A stretch of DNA of 64,000 nucleotides from Paragorgia papillata (Eukaryota; Cnidaria; Anthozoa; Scleralcyonacea; Coralliidae): positions 2,284,501 to 2,348,500 of the forward strand of contig JAWNZC010000234.1 in NCBI GenBank assembly GCA_035771165.1, read 5' to 3'. Each line of letters starts with the position of its first letter. Position 1 is the first letter of the stretch. Of the stretch, positions 47,501 through 59,830 are shown piece after piece. The translations under genes and the position numbers were made by a program. The notes under the pieces were generated by a model. That model searched no databases and had not been told where the DNA came from. It saw nothing but the letters and a program-made list of their open reading frames with translations.

Positions 47501-50500
47501 ACTATACTCAACGTTAGTCTGTTAAAGTCAAAATTTGCTTGTTTCTTGGAATACGACGACTACAAGAAATTCGGCATGTCGAGAAGCAAAAGTAAAACTG
47601 CGGATATGATAGTTGAAGCTGAAACAAAGCGGAAAAGCAGAAAAATATGCAGATTTGTCATTTTGGATGTAATATATTTTTTTTTCTTTCTTTTTGTCTG
47701 CACTGGGTGTTTTCATGCAGTCATTGTTATTAATAACACTCAAGCTATATATGCATTATGCTTTACCTGTAAGAGTTGTGTACTGTTTGCTATGCATGTA
47801 AATTAGCAGTAATATACATTTTGGCAACTGGAGACTTCTGTCTAATATTGCATCAATTTCTAAAAGGGAAGCTAGCCGAACATTTCCATCATTTTAAATA
47901 TTCTGGTGAGATTACATGGAAGTGAACTTCTGGGAAATAGTATCAAAATAGTATAATATCAAGAAAAGTATGCTGTGAGACAAACTCACAAATTTGTAAG
48001 TACATTCATTGTTTGTAGATAAAAACCTTATGACAACCCCATAAAATATATACAACCGCAAACCAGAGAAAAAATGGCCATGCAGTGAATGATATTTAAA
48101 AGGCTGAGGAGTAATGCGGATCTGATAATAATCGATTTCGAAAGCAAGTGCAAAGTTGTTGATCAACTTATTGATTTTGCTAAATGAGTTTTTAAGCAGT
48201 GGACGGTTTTCATGGTGTACATGCTGAATACTGAGGTACCTGTCTAACAAAGCATATATGAAAGTTAATTTGAGGATTCACAGTCATGTTCTATATCGAT
48301 TCATGTTTATGCATCGCCTTTCCGAAAATATGTTCATTGTTCCAAGATACTGATTTCATATATTATGAGGTAGCTGACCGTTCACATACGCGTTTCATAA
48401 ACGTAAAAATATAAGGAATCTGAGGCAAGAATTATATAGATTTTGCAAGTGAATTCTCTATAAGTTCACGGTGACTGGAAAACAAAACTTTATTTTGAAA
48501 ATCAAAAGCGAAAGCAAATATCCTCAAAGCAAACTCGAAATATCAGCAAAACGATTCACTTGCTTTCGATTAATTTCAAAGAGACAAATTTATGAACTAT
48601 ACTCAACGTTAGTCTGTTAAAGTCAAAATTTGCTTGTTTCTTGGAATACGACGACTACAAGAAATTCGGCATGTCGAGAAGCAAAAGTAAAACTGCGGAT
48701 ATGATAGTTGAAGCTGAAACAAAGCGGAAAAGCAGAAAAATATGCAGATTTGTCATTTTGGATGTAATATTTTTTTTTCTTTCTTTTTGTCTGCACTGGG
48801 TGTTTTCATGCAGTCATTGTTATTAATAACACTCAAGCTATATATGCATTATGCTTTACCTGTAAGAGTTGTGTACTGTTTGCTATGCATGTAAATTAGC
48901 AGTAATATACATTTTGGCAACTGGAGACTTCTGTCTAATATTGCATCAATTTCTAAAAGGGAAGCTAGCCGAACATTTCCATCATTTTAAATATTCTGGT
49001 GAGATTACATGGAAGTGAACTTCTGGGAAATAGTATCAAAATAGTATAATATCAAGAAAAGTATGCTGTGAGACAAACTCACAAATTTGTAAGTACATTC
49101 ATTGTTTGTAGATAAAAACCTTATGACAACCCCATAAAATATATACAACCGCAAACCAGAGAAAAAATGGCCATGCAGTGAATGATATTCAAAAGGCTGA
49201 GGAGTAATGCGGATCTGATAATAATCGATTTCGAAAGCAAGTGCAAAGTTGTTGATCAACTTATTGATTTTGCTAAATGAGTTTTTAAGCAGTGGACGGT
49301 TTTCATGGTGTACATGCTGAATACTGAGGTACCTGTCTAACAAAGCATATATGAAAGTTAATTTGAGGATTCACAGTCATGTTCTATATCGATTCATGTT
49401 TATGCATCGCCTTTCCGAAAATATGTTCATTGTTCCAAGATACTGATTTCATATATTATGAGGTAGCTGACCGTTCACATACGCGTTTCATAAACGTAAA
49501 AAATATAAGGAATCTGAGGCAAGAATTATATAGATTTTGCAAGTGAATTCTCTATAAGTTCACGGTGACTGGAAAACAAAACTTTATTTTGAAAATCAAA
49601 AGCGAAAGCAAATATCCTCAAAGCAAACTCGAAATATCAGCAAAACGATTCACTTGCTTTCGATTAATTTCAAAGAGACAAATTTATGAACTATACTCAA
49701 CGTTAGTCTGTTAAAGTCAAAATTTGCTTGTTTCTTGGAATACGACGACTACAAGAAATTCGGCATGTCGAGAAGCAAAAGTAAAACTGCGGATATGATA
49801 GTTGAAGCTGAAACAAAGCGGAAAAGCAGAAAAATATGCAGATTTGTCATTTTGGATGTAAATATTTTTTTTTCTTTCTTTTTGTCTGCACTGGGTGTTT
49901 TCATGCAGTCATTGTTATTAATAACACTCAAGCTATATATGCATTATGCTTTACCTGTAAGAGTTGTGTACTGTTTGCTATGCATGTAAATTAGCAGTAA
50001 TATACATTTTGGCAACTGGAGACTTCTGTCTAATATTGCATCAATTTCTAAAAGGGAAGCTAGCCGAACATTTCCATCATTTTAAATATTCTGGTGAGAT
50101 TACATGGAAGTGAACTTCTGGGAAATAGTATCAAAATAGTATAATATCAAGAAAAGTATGCTGTGAGACAAACTCACAAATTTGTAAGTACATTCATTGT
50201 TTGTAGATAAAAAACCTTATGACAACCCCATAAAATATATACAACCGCAAACCAGAGAAAAAATGGCCATGCAGTGAATGATATTCAAAAGGCTGAGGAG
50301 TAATGCGGATCTGATAATAATCGATTTCGAAAGCAAGTGCAAAGTTGTTGATCAACTTATTGATTTTGCTAAATGAGTTTTTAAGCAGTGGACGGTTTTC
50401 ATGGTGTACATGCTGAATACTGAGGTACCTGTCTAACAAAGCATATATGAAAGTTAATTTGAGGATTCACAGTCATGTTCTATATCGATTCATGTTTATG

Positions 50501-52143
50501 CATCGCCTTTCCGAAAATATGTTCATTGTTCCAAGATACTGATTTCATATATTATGAGGTAGCTGACCGTTCACATACGCGTTTCATAAACGTAAAAATA
50601 TAAGGAATCTGAGGCAAGAATTATATAGATTTTGCAAGTGAATTCTCTATAAGTTCACGGTGACTGGAAAACAAAACTTTATTTTGAAAATCAAAAGCGA
50701 AAGCAAATATCCTCAAAGCAAACTCGAAATATCAGCAAAACGATTCACTTGCTTTCGATTAATTTCAAAGAGACAAATTTATGAACTATACTCAACGTTA
50801 GTCTGTTAAAGTCAAAATTTGCTTGTTTCTTGGAATACGACGACTACAAGAAATTCGGCATGTCGAGAAGCAAAAGTAAAACTGCGGATATGATAGTTGA
50901 AGCTGAAACAAAGCGGAAAAGCAGAAAAATATGCAGATTTGTCATTTTGGATGTAATATTTTTTTTTCTTTCTTTTTGTCTGCACTGGGTGTTTTCATGC
51001 AGTCATTGTTATTAATAACACTCAAGCTATATATGCATTATGCTTTACCTGTAAGAGTTGTGTACTGTTTGCTATGCATGTAAATTAGCAGTAATATACA
51101 TTTTGGCAACTGGAGACTTCTGTCTAATATTGCATCAATTTCTAAAAGGGAAGCTAGCCGAACATTTCCATCATTTTAAATATTCTGGTGAGATTACATG
51201 GAAGTGAACTTCTGGGAAATAGTATCAAAATAGTATAATATCAAGAAAAGTATGCTGTGAGACAAACTCACAAATTTGTAAGTACATTCATTGTTTGTAG
51301 ATAAAAACCTTATGACAACCCCATAAAATATATACAACCGCAAACCAGAGAAAAAATGGCCATGCAGTGAATGATATTCAAAAGGCTGAGGAGTAATGCG
51401 GATCTGATAATAATCGATTTCGAAAGCAAGTGCAAAGTTGTTGATCAACTTATTGATTTTGCTAAATGAGTTTTTAAGCAGTGGACGGTTTTCATGGTGT
51501 ACATGCTGAATACTGAGGTACCTGTCTAACAAAGCATATATGAAAGTTAATTTGAGGATTCACAGTCATGTTCTATATCGATTCATGTTTATGCATCGCC
51601 TTTCCGAAAATATGTTCATTGTTCCAAGATACTGATTTCATATATTATGAGGTAGCTGACCGTTCACATACGCGTTTCATAAACGTAAAAATATAAGGAA
51701 TCTGAGGCAAGAATTATATAGATTTTGCAAGTGAATTCTCTATAAGTTCACGGTGACTGGAAAACAAAACTTTATTTTGAAAATCAAAAGCGAAAGCAAA
51801 TATCCTCAAAGCAAACTCGAAATATCAGCAAAACGATTCACTTGCTTTCGATTAATTTCAAAGAGACAAATTTATGAACTATACTCAACGTTAGTCTGTT
51901 AAAGTCAAAATTTGCTTGTTTCTTGGAATACGACGACTACAAGAAATTCGGCATGTCGAGAAGCAAAAGTAAAACTGCGGATATGATAGTTGAAGCTGAA
52001 ACAAAGTGGAAAAGCAGAAAAATATGCAGATTTGTCATTTTGGATGTAATATTTTTTTTTCTTTCTTTTTGTCTGCACTGGGTGTTTTCATGCAGTAGTC
52101 CTGGAGCGAGTACGTCGGAAGCTTTCGTCAGCGTTGTCGGCAA

Positions 52144-54064
52144 ATGACGTTAAGCAAGCAAACCGCGGACAAAACATGGACTGTGGAGCAACAAAATGTA
52201 AACACAAGTACACAACTAAGTGTTTTCAGTAATTTCAATAATTTACTTATCATGTGCAGTTTAAAGGACGCTCGAGAGATGCTTCTTTTGTCCATGCTCC
52301 ATAGTTTTATCACGGAGGAAGAGTTTGTGCTTTTATACGATGCCAGTTTCTCTAAGAACCTGAATTTTCCCCACAAAGACTACGGTCGATTCAACCTCGA
52401 CGACATGGACGAAACTGAGTGTTATCAGGAATTTAGAGTGTGCAAACTCGACATACCTCGTCTGGCCGATGCACTCAGGTTACCAGAGAGTTTGAGCTGC
52501 TATCAGCGAACTAGAGCAGACAGAATCGAGGGACTTTGCATGGTGTTGAAGAGACTGTCCTATCCCTGTCGTTAATACAGCGACATGATTCACCGATTTG
52601 GTCGTGCAGTCCCAGAAATCAGCATGATTACTAATTGTTTTGAGGACTGGATTTATGAAAACCATCACAGGAAGATAACTGAATGGAATGCTGAACTGTT
52701 GAGTCAAGATAAACTCCAGTTATATGCTAATGCTGTAGCGGCTAAAGGAGCAGCACTAACCAACTGCTTTGGTTTTGTGGATGGGACTGTACGACCAATT
52801 TGCAGACCAGGCAAAAACCAAAAAATTGTGTACAACGGGCACAAAAGAGTCCACGCTTTGAAATTCCAGTCGGTTACAGTGCCAAATGGACTGGTTGCCC
52901 ACCTGTATGGTCCTGTAGGTAAGCTTTATTGCTCTATTAAATGCTTATATTGATATTGCTTTATTAAATGCTTATAGTAAGTAAAAGATTACACCACAAC
53001 CACCTGTTGACTCATGACCTAGAGTTAACTTATAGTTGTGTAATTTGTATACATTTTACATTACATCTCTAATAGTCTACAGTTACACTTGTGGGTGTTG
53101 GGTAGCCAGCTACGGTTTACCGACCCAGTACTGTTTGGGTTGCAGTTTACGACCCAGTACTCATTTGGGAATTTTAGTATTTTCCCCTAGCACTCGGATC
53201 TTGGCTACCAGAGTGTTTTAAAGTACAGTGACCAATTTTAAAATACAACAACTTGAGAGCTTGAGATCCTACTGTGCATAGAAGATGACACCCATATACA
53301 TAATCATTTATTACTTCAATATTTATTTTACTAATATTTACTGTAATTGTGCAACTATTTTAGCATTTTACCACTTCACTGCTAAAGCACATTACCAGCT
53401 GAATATGTAAAAGCCTACAGTTAAAACTGTTAAAAACCCCTGAATTAATAGCCTGCTTTTGGTTTTCCAAATTAAACTTTGGTATTTTTTCCAAAACACC
53501 TGGGGTTTTTAAAAGCAGAGGTGCTGGTGGGCTGGCTTTTTGTAAAAAGAAACAGGGTTTTCAACAACCTGGTGTTCAGTATGTAGATTTATTATACCTA
53601 AGTTTTTCTAAATAAAATAACTTATTAAGTTTATTTTCTGAAATTACACAGAGGGTAGAAAGCATGATGCAGCAATGCTGAAGGATTCCAGGCTGTTAGA
53701 GAATTTGGAAATGAATGCCATTAGCCCAACTGGTATGCCCTATTGTCTGTACGGAGACCCTGCATATCCACTGAGACTTCATCTACAGGCACCATTCAGA
53801 GATAATCCACTCACAGCTCCGATGCAACAGTTCAACAAGTCAATGAGTGTGGTGCGTTCATCAGTTGAGTGGATCTTTGGTGATATTGTTTGTTCATTTA
53901 AATTTATTGATTTTAAAAAAAATCTAAAAATTGGTTTAAGTGCTGTTGGTAAACATTATGTAGTCAGTGCATTGCTAAGAAATGCTTTAACATGCATGTA
54001 TAGTAATGGTGCAGCCAAGTTCTTTGGAGTGGATCCACCTTCTCTTGAGGAATACTTTGCATAA
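52144..54064 (+). pseudogene. Harbinger (HARBI1-type) DDE transposase, one stop codon
   Basis: Two exons: up to 52918 (donor G|GTAAGC) and 53652-54064 (acceptor ACACAG), which join in phase as GPV-E-GRKHDAAM. The DDE_4 catalytic triad is present: Asp in GFVDGTVRP, Asp in YGDPAYPL, and Glu in VEWIFGDI. The helical N-terminal region (YQRTRADRIEGLCMVLKRLSYP) precedes it. An in-frame TAA at 52573-52575, between SYPCR and YSDMIHRFG, is the only break I see; it looks like an extra codon. In-frame ATGs occur at 52144 and 52252, and the true start is uncertain since TGTGCAG before 52261 could be an acceptor. The enzyme would cut and paste the element together with its SANT partner. Confidence 0.85.
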
Positions 54065-54369
54065 ATTATTATTTGAATATACCCAGAACACATTGTCATA
54101 TGCAACACAAAAAGAAATATATATATATACTTTGTAACAATGAATTTTCCTGTTTATTAATTAATATCAAGCCCTTTCAGTAATATATTACTTAATTTAA
54201 ATGTAATTTGAATGACATTTAATTCGGGATATTAATTAACTCAATATTATTATAACGATGTATTACACAACATGTCACACAAAATATAATGTAAATCAAG
54301 ATATACTTAAATTGTAAATTATATATTTTTCAAATGAATGTACAGTAAAAACTCTGTTGAATAAATAAT

Positions 54370-54500
54370 TAATAAATACACATTGTGACTTGTGTAGACT
54401 TAAACTGTCTAATTAAGGGTTTTTTCCCAATATGGACTGTCATCAGCATTTGATATTGCTGTTGTTGCTGCTGAGCCATGATGGCTTGCATTTGCAAAAA

Positions 54501-54533
<33 letters not shown>

Positions 54534-55203
54534 TTGTTCCTGCTGCTGTTGCTGTTGTTGTTGTTGTTTGATTAGCATTTGCATGAGGCCATGATGCTGT
54601 TGGTCAAGCAGTTGTTGCCTGTTGGATTCCTTTTCTACCTGCTTTGATCTTATTCCACATCCCTCTCTTTTAATGTCATCTCCTCTTTTGCCCTCTCACG
54701 TAAGTATGCTACCACTTCGGATCCATTTGATCTACTTTTCTTGGATTTGGGCTGACTGGACTCTTGTTCCCCTTCTGACCTCTTTTTTGTTTGGCTGAGG
54801 ACCTCCATTGCTTTCAATCTAATATCCTGAGCTTGCTTTTGCTCTAGTTGTAATTTTTCTCTAGCTTTTTCATCTTCCTCATCTCTCATCTGTTCATTAG
54901 CCTCCATTCTCTCTGTTATTTCCTCTAGCAGTCTGTCCAATTCAGTTGGTTCAGGGCTTATTCCACTTGAAGTGAGCTCTTTTGAAGTTTTCTTTTTAAA
55001 TTTGTCCACAAGCCCTACAAAATGCTCCCGTACAGATCTCTTGCTCACTTTGAAGTCTGGTAGCTTGGTTAAGTTGTCTGCTATGGTCTGCCATGCTTGA
55101 GCTCTGTTCACTGTTTTTTCTCTTGTTTTGTATGGCAAGACTTCATGACAATCTGCAAGACTTCATGACACAAAAGCAGGTCCTTCCTTTCATTCCATTC
55201 CAT
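54370..55203 (-). pseudogene. Harbinger SANT/Myb-like accessory protein, frameshifted
   Basis: Minus strand: ATG at 55203 gives MEWNERKDLLLCHEVL. Then a ~20-base tandem duplication (GTCATGAAGTCTTGC repeated) shifts the frame. The SANT/trihelix-type domain follows from PYKTREKTVNRAQAWQTIAD to SKRSVREHFVGLVDKFKKK, then an acidic coiled stretch (RMEANEQMRDEEDEKAREK) and a basic segment (PKSKKSRSN). A one-base loss near 54657 moves the rest to another frame: GIRSKQVEKESNRQQLLDQ and a poly-Gln tail to 54370. In PIF/Harbinger elements this protein binds the transposon ends and carries the transposase to the nucleus. With two frame breaks it is inactive. Confidence 0.8.
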
Positions 55204-55349
55204 TCTATAACTTTAAAAAAATAAAAGAAAATAATATATACATCATATTCTGTATATATTATACAGCCACTAGTGCATGTATCATTTGATATACAACCAC
55301 TAGTGGCTGTATCAAGCTTTTTCCAAGCTACATCTACTTGATACTCAGG

Positions 55350-55562
55350 TAATTAATGATGATAAAGGATAAAGGTTGTTCTCCAAGTAACGAAACCATA
55401 CTGGGCTAGTATTCAGCTGTGGTCAATTAATGATGATAAAGGATAAAGGTTGTTCTCCAAGTAACGAAGCCATACTGGGCTAGTATTCAGCTGTGGTCAA
55501 GTAACTTTTCTACTTTCCCGGTATGGTTTTGTTCACTCAGAGAACAACCTTTATTATCAATA
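55350..55562. repeat. 80-bp tandem duplication with inverted tail
   Basis: AATTAATGATGATAAAGGAT to TATTCAGCTGTGGTCAA occurs twice in a row (about 55351-55425 and 55426-55500). The inverse of its AAAGGTTGTTCTC phrase occurs at 55538-55553 (GAGAACAACCTTTATTATCA), followed by (TA)n. It lies inside the Harbinger element, near the right end. Confidence 0.75.
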
Positions 55563-57300
55563 TATATATATATATATATAAAGTAGATATATGTAGTAGT
55601 CTGATACAAATAAATATCTAGAAAAACAAAATATGAAAAAAAAAGTGGAAAAAAAAACTTAGCAGAACTTTGGGAGAATTGTTAAAAACAATTTTTGTAA
55701 AAGTTGCGAATTTAATACACTGAAATAGGGATTATATTCTGGAGATAGCTATAAATACTACACCTCTCATGCGGCCCCAAATATAACTAACCTTAATGCC
55801 TGTTTTTCCGGTACAGAAACCAAACTTGACATCACTGCCAGGCAAGTAAAAACAACTGTGTTTGAAAAGACAAATAATTATGACATGTTTTACATTTAAG
55901 TTTAGAAATACAGAAATTAAAAAGGTTTGCTTGAACTCAAACCTACCTGTCAATTGAGTTCGTTTTCAGCGAATTTAGTTGAAATTAGAAAGGTTTTCCT
56001 CCAGTGTTTTCTCCACGACGGCAAATACAGCAATCCTAGGTCGGGGACGTAACACAGCCCAAGAGGCGGCCGCTGTATCCCATGACAACGGCTGAAGAAT
56101 TTATGAAATTTACTTCCGCCCTACGTCCGCGACGTCAACGTTCTCGATGCTTAAGGTCCCTATTGTTATTAATAACACTCAAGCTATATATGCATTATGC
56201 TTTACCTGTAAGAGTTGTGTACTGTTTGCTATGCATGTAAATTAGCAGTAATATACATTTTGGCAACTGGAGACTTCTGTCTAATATTGCATCAATTTCT
56301 AAAAGGGAAGCTAGCCGAACATTTCCATCATTTTAAATATTCTGGTGAGATTACATGGAATGTTCATTGTTCCAAGATACTGATTTCATATATTATGAGG
56401 GAGCTGACCGTTCACATACGCGTTTCATAAACGTAAAAAGATAAGGAATCTGAGGTAAGAATTATATAGATTTTGCAAGTGAATTCTCTATAAGTTCACG
56501 GTGACTGGAAAACAAAACTTTATTTTGAAAATCAAAAGCGAAAGCAAATATCGTCAAAGCAATCTCGAAAGATCAGCAAAACGATTCACTTGCTTTCGAT
56601 TAATTTCAAAGAGACAAATTTATGAACTATACTCAACGTTAGTCTATTAAAGTCAAAATTTGCTTGTTTCTTGGAATACGACGACTACAAGAAATTCGGC
56701 ATGTCGAGAAGCAAAAGTAAAACTGCAGATATGGTAGTTGAAGCTGCAAAACAAAGCGGAAAAGCAGAAAAATATGCAAATTTGTCATTTTGGACGTAAT
56801 ATTTTTTTGTCTGCACTGGGTGTTTTCATGCAGGAATTGTTATTAATAACACTCAAGCTATATATGCATTATGCTTTACCTGTAAGAGTTGTGTACTGTT
56901 TGCTATGCATGTCAATTAGCAGTAATATATACTTTGGCAACTGGAGCCTTCTGTCTAATATTGCATCAATTTCTAAAAGGGAAGATAGCCGAACATTTTC
57001 ATCATTATAAATATTCTGGTGAGATTACATGGAAATGAACTTCTGGGAAATAGTATCAAAATAGTATAATATCAAGAAAAGTATGCTGTGAGAAAAACTC
57101 ACAAATTGGTAAGTACATGCATTGTTGTCTGCACAGGGCGTTTTCATGCAGGCATTGTTATTAATAACACTCATGCTAAATATGCATTATGCTTTACCTG
57201 TACGAGTTGTGTACTGTTTGCTATCCATGTCAATTAGCAGTAATATATATATTTTAGCAACTGGAGACTATTCTGTCTAATATTGCATTAATTTCTAATA

Positions 57301-59204
57301 GGCACGCCCAGACGTGCATGTATCTACTGCGTTAATGCCTGTTTGCGACAAAATTGATGGAATAGTATACTTGTAACAACCTTGTATCCAATTGATCTAC
57401 AGCTGGACAAGCTTTTTAACAAAATTTTCGATGCTCACAGGCCAATGCTGTGCTTTAACTTTAAAAACAGAAGAACTCAGAGTTAAGCCATCAAGGCACA
57501 GGAAGCTAAGCACTAATAAATCTACTCATATCTGGCATGAGTTCCAAGCCCAGACAAGTGGTCACCCATTCAAATACTAACTCAATCCAATTGGGCTCTA
57601 CTCCGGTCCTCAGTGGTGAGAGGCAGTGCTCTAATTATAGTCATACAGTATGGTAGTAAAGCTTTAAGTAGGCCAATCAAATTAACATAACCAACAACTC
57701 ACAAAATTTGACCTAAGTGACTAATACAGCGTTTAAAAATCTTCGTTACAACAATTTGTCAAATAATAATGCAATCTAGTTAGAAGGTAAAGGAAATAGC
57801 ATTACTGTTGTTTAAATAATATACAGGGCAAAATTACTTGATTATAAAAAATATGATTGGCTAATGAAGAGGGCTTGAACAAATCTGCAAGGTTTTTTGG
57901 TCTGAAAATACTTTTTTGTTTACTTTGAACTAATTTAAACTATTGAACAAACTATTGTAAACTATTGTAAACTATTAGTGAAAGTAAACACACTTATACG
58001 GTACTATCGTTGTCATATTGTTATATTTCCTTATTTGATTTGTCTTTTCGTTAATTAAACTTACATATATTAATTAAACTAGTCTAGAAAATTTACGAAC
58101 TTTTGCATGTGTTTACAATAAGAAAGCTACAGGCGCAGCGATAGAGTGTGGAAAATTGGAATGTTGCCAAGCACTGACCATGATAAGGTACATGTACTTC
58201 AACATTTTCCGGACATAACATAGCTCTTGAATAATTTTGCCCGCTATATTATTAACACATAATCACATGAGTTCTCGTAAAATTGAGGTTTAATTTCACT
58301 CGTGTTCTCAAAATCTTACAAATTACCCTCGTCGCTTAGCGACTTGGGCAATTGTGTAAAATTTTGAAAACACTCGTGAAATTAAACCTTAATTTTCCTC
58401 AGCCCCGGCATGCGATTATACCTATACTAATATTTAATAGCGAGTGAAAAAGATGTTCAGCAATGTCATCAAAATTATAAGAGCAACCCTTCAAGATATA
58501 TGCATATATACATCCAGTAAAAGGTAGAATGTTTGCCCATTCATGACACAGATTTTACATGACATTGACAACTGCAGTCTACAAGTTTTACCATTAATAA
58601 TGTATATAGACTTAATAATGCCAGTTCACGCTCTCAACATAGCCTGTCACTACCATTTGACTGCTATTTAATACCATATTTCGCTCGTGGACTACCATAG
58701 GTTTTGCACATTGTTGCTTGGCCATAAAGCTAACTTTGTTTTCTTAGAAGAAGGTCATCCATTTCTGTTCGGCAACGCTGTCTTGTCAGTTTACGAAGCT
58801 CGATCAGACATGTTGGCCATATAAATGGCCTCGTCTGAATATGAAATCGTCCATGCAACGACCATTAATTTGCTTTCAAAAACTTTTATCATCATTCCAA
58901 CAACGTCTAGTACATCACAATTAAGAATTGACTTCGATTCATTTCACACTTAATATATTTACTAAACTTGTAAAAACTTTCTCTTGTGCAATATCCCGCT
59001 CCTTGAATATCTATCAACAATAACTTGTGAAATACTTGGTGTACTGTAGTTATTTTTGCTTCGGTGGTTTGTCGTGAGTCAATCGTTTTATTCTATGTTT
59101 TGATTGGCTCCGAAGGTATTCTTTTGTTAACTAAACTGCACTGAACTGAACTTACACGGATGACAGCATAGTATCTACTCGCGCATGCGCAGTAGATACA
59201 AAAA
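57301..59204 (-). mobile_element. Dispersed element with 5S-like core, copy B
   Basis: This is the reverse-complement relative of 1786-3193. The left end GGCACGCCCAGACGTGCATG then TATCTACTGCG corresponds to the right end of copy A. The right end has the perfect hairpin GTATCTACT/AGTAGATAC at 59171-59199. It interrupts satellite sequence at both borders. The 5S-like stretch is at 57560-57583. An internal palindrome at 58257-58430 (AAAATTGAGGTTTAATTTCAC and its inverse) is a separate MITE absent from copy A. No protein recognised. Confidence 0.7.
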
Positions 59205-59379
59205 CTATTTTGAAAATCAAAAACACAAGCGAATATCGTCAAACCAAATCAGCAGAACGATTCACTAAATTAAAATCAGCAGAACGAAATCAAAATCAGC
59301 AGAACGATTCACTAATTGCTTTCAATTCGATCATTTCAAAGAGACAATTTTATGAACTATACTCAGCGTAGCCGTTAAG

Positions 59380-59803
59380 GCCCTGTTACACGGTGCAATT
59401 TTTCATGCAACTTACTTGTCTCGCAACGCCGTTGGAGACAAGTTGCATGAACAATTGCACCGTGTAACATGCTGTGCAATGGTCAAAATCGTTGCTAGAT
59501 AAGTTGCAACAATAATCGTTGCACGAAGTAGAATCAGGTTCCATTTCCTACAACGATTGCAGCAGTTTGTTTCAGTGTTGCACCGTGTAACACCCCTTCA
59601 GCAACTTGTTTCGCAATATTTTGTTATAACTTGACACTCAATCGAGCCTCTCCCCAGTCTACCCGCTTTTATCAAAATCAAAATCATTGGAAAATTGCAT
59701 AAACGCGTTGCAGGGTGTAACGCCCCTTGTCTTGCAACTGTAATGCTGCATGAGTCATCATTGCGAGACAAGATACACGAAAAATTGCACCGTGTAACAG
59801 GGC
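59380..59803. mobile_element. MITE with GCCCTGTTACACGGTGCAA ends
   Basis: The terminal inverted repeat is GCCCTGTTACACGGTGCAAT at the left and its inverse at the right; internal phrases CACGGTGCAA(C/T) and GTGTAAC(A/G)CCCC recur. It sits in the last satellite piece (CTCAGCGTAGCCGTTAAG | ATTTAGTCTGTTAAAG). There is no coding capacity. Confidence 0.85.
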
Positions 59804-59830
59804 ATTTAGTCTGTTAAAGTCAAAATTTGC

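Larger units (their letters stand above)
52098..56160. mobile_element. PIF/Harbinger DNA transposon, ~4.06 kb, decayed
   Basis: It splits a satellite unit between CATGCAG(TA) at 52089-52097 and (TA)TTGTTATTAATAAC at 56161; intact units read CATGCAGTCATTGTTATT. It carries a plus-strand HARBI1-type DDE transposase and a minus-strand SANT/Myb-like gene. This divergent-to-convergent pair defines PIF/Harbinger elements. The terminal repeats are only loosely similar (left GTCCTGGAGCGAG; right, inverted, GACCTTAAGCATCGAG), so they are eroded. Both genes have lesions, so it is not autonomous. Confidence 0.85.
37098..59830. repeat. ~1.094-kb satellite array, repeatedly interrupted
   Basis: Seven near-identical units lie between about 44.5 and 52.1 kb. 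The landmark GACGACTACAAGAAATTCGG recurs at 45365, 46461, 47555, 48650, 49744, 50839 and 51932, steps of 1093-1096. Diverged units or pieces lie at 37098-37385, 38362-39371, 43842-44980, 56161-57300 and 59205-59379 with 59804-59830. The gaps between pieces are the separate insertions listed below. Each unit has a minus-strand frame of up to 112-120 codons and a plus-strand frame of ~60-84 codons. Diverged units do not keep either frame, so coding is not supported. The unit also contains a short GT...polypyrimidine...CATGCAG stretch that could be spliced as a ~50-base intron. Confidence 0.95.

Noticed and set aside
44627..51532. 112-120-residue minus-strand frame in each 1.094-kb unit as a tandem gene family
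   Set aside because: Conservation equals that of the flanking non-coding unit. Diverged units at 38.8 kb and 56-57 kb do not keep the frame, and there is no start or splice context that argues for coding.
54369..54584. Separate poly-glutamine protein
   Set aside because: It is the frameshifted C-terminal tail of the Harbinger SANT/Myb-like gene, as shown by in-frame sequence just upstream once the lost base is allowed for.
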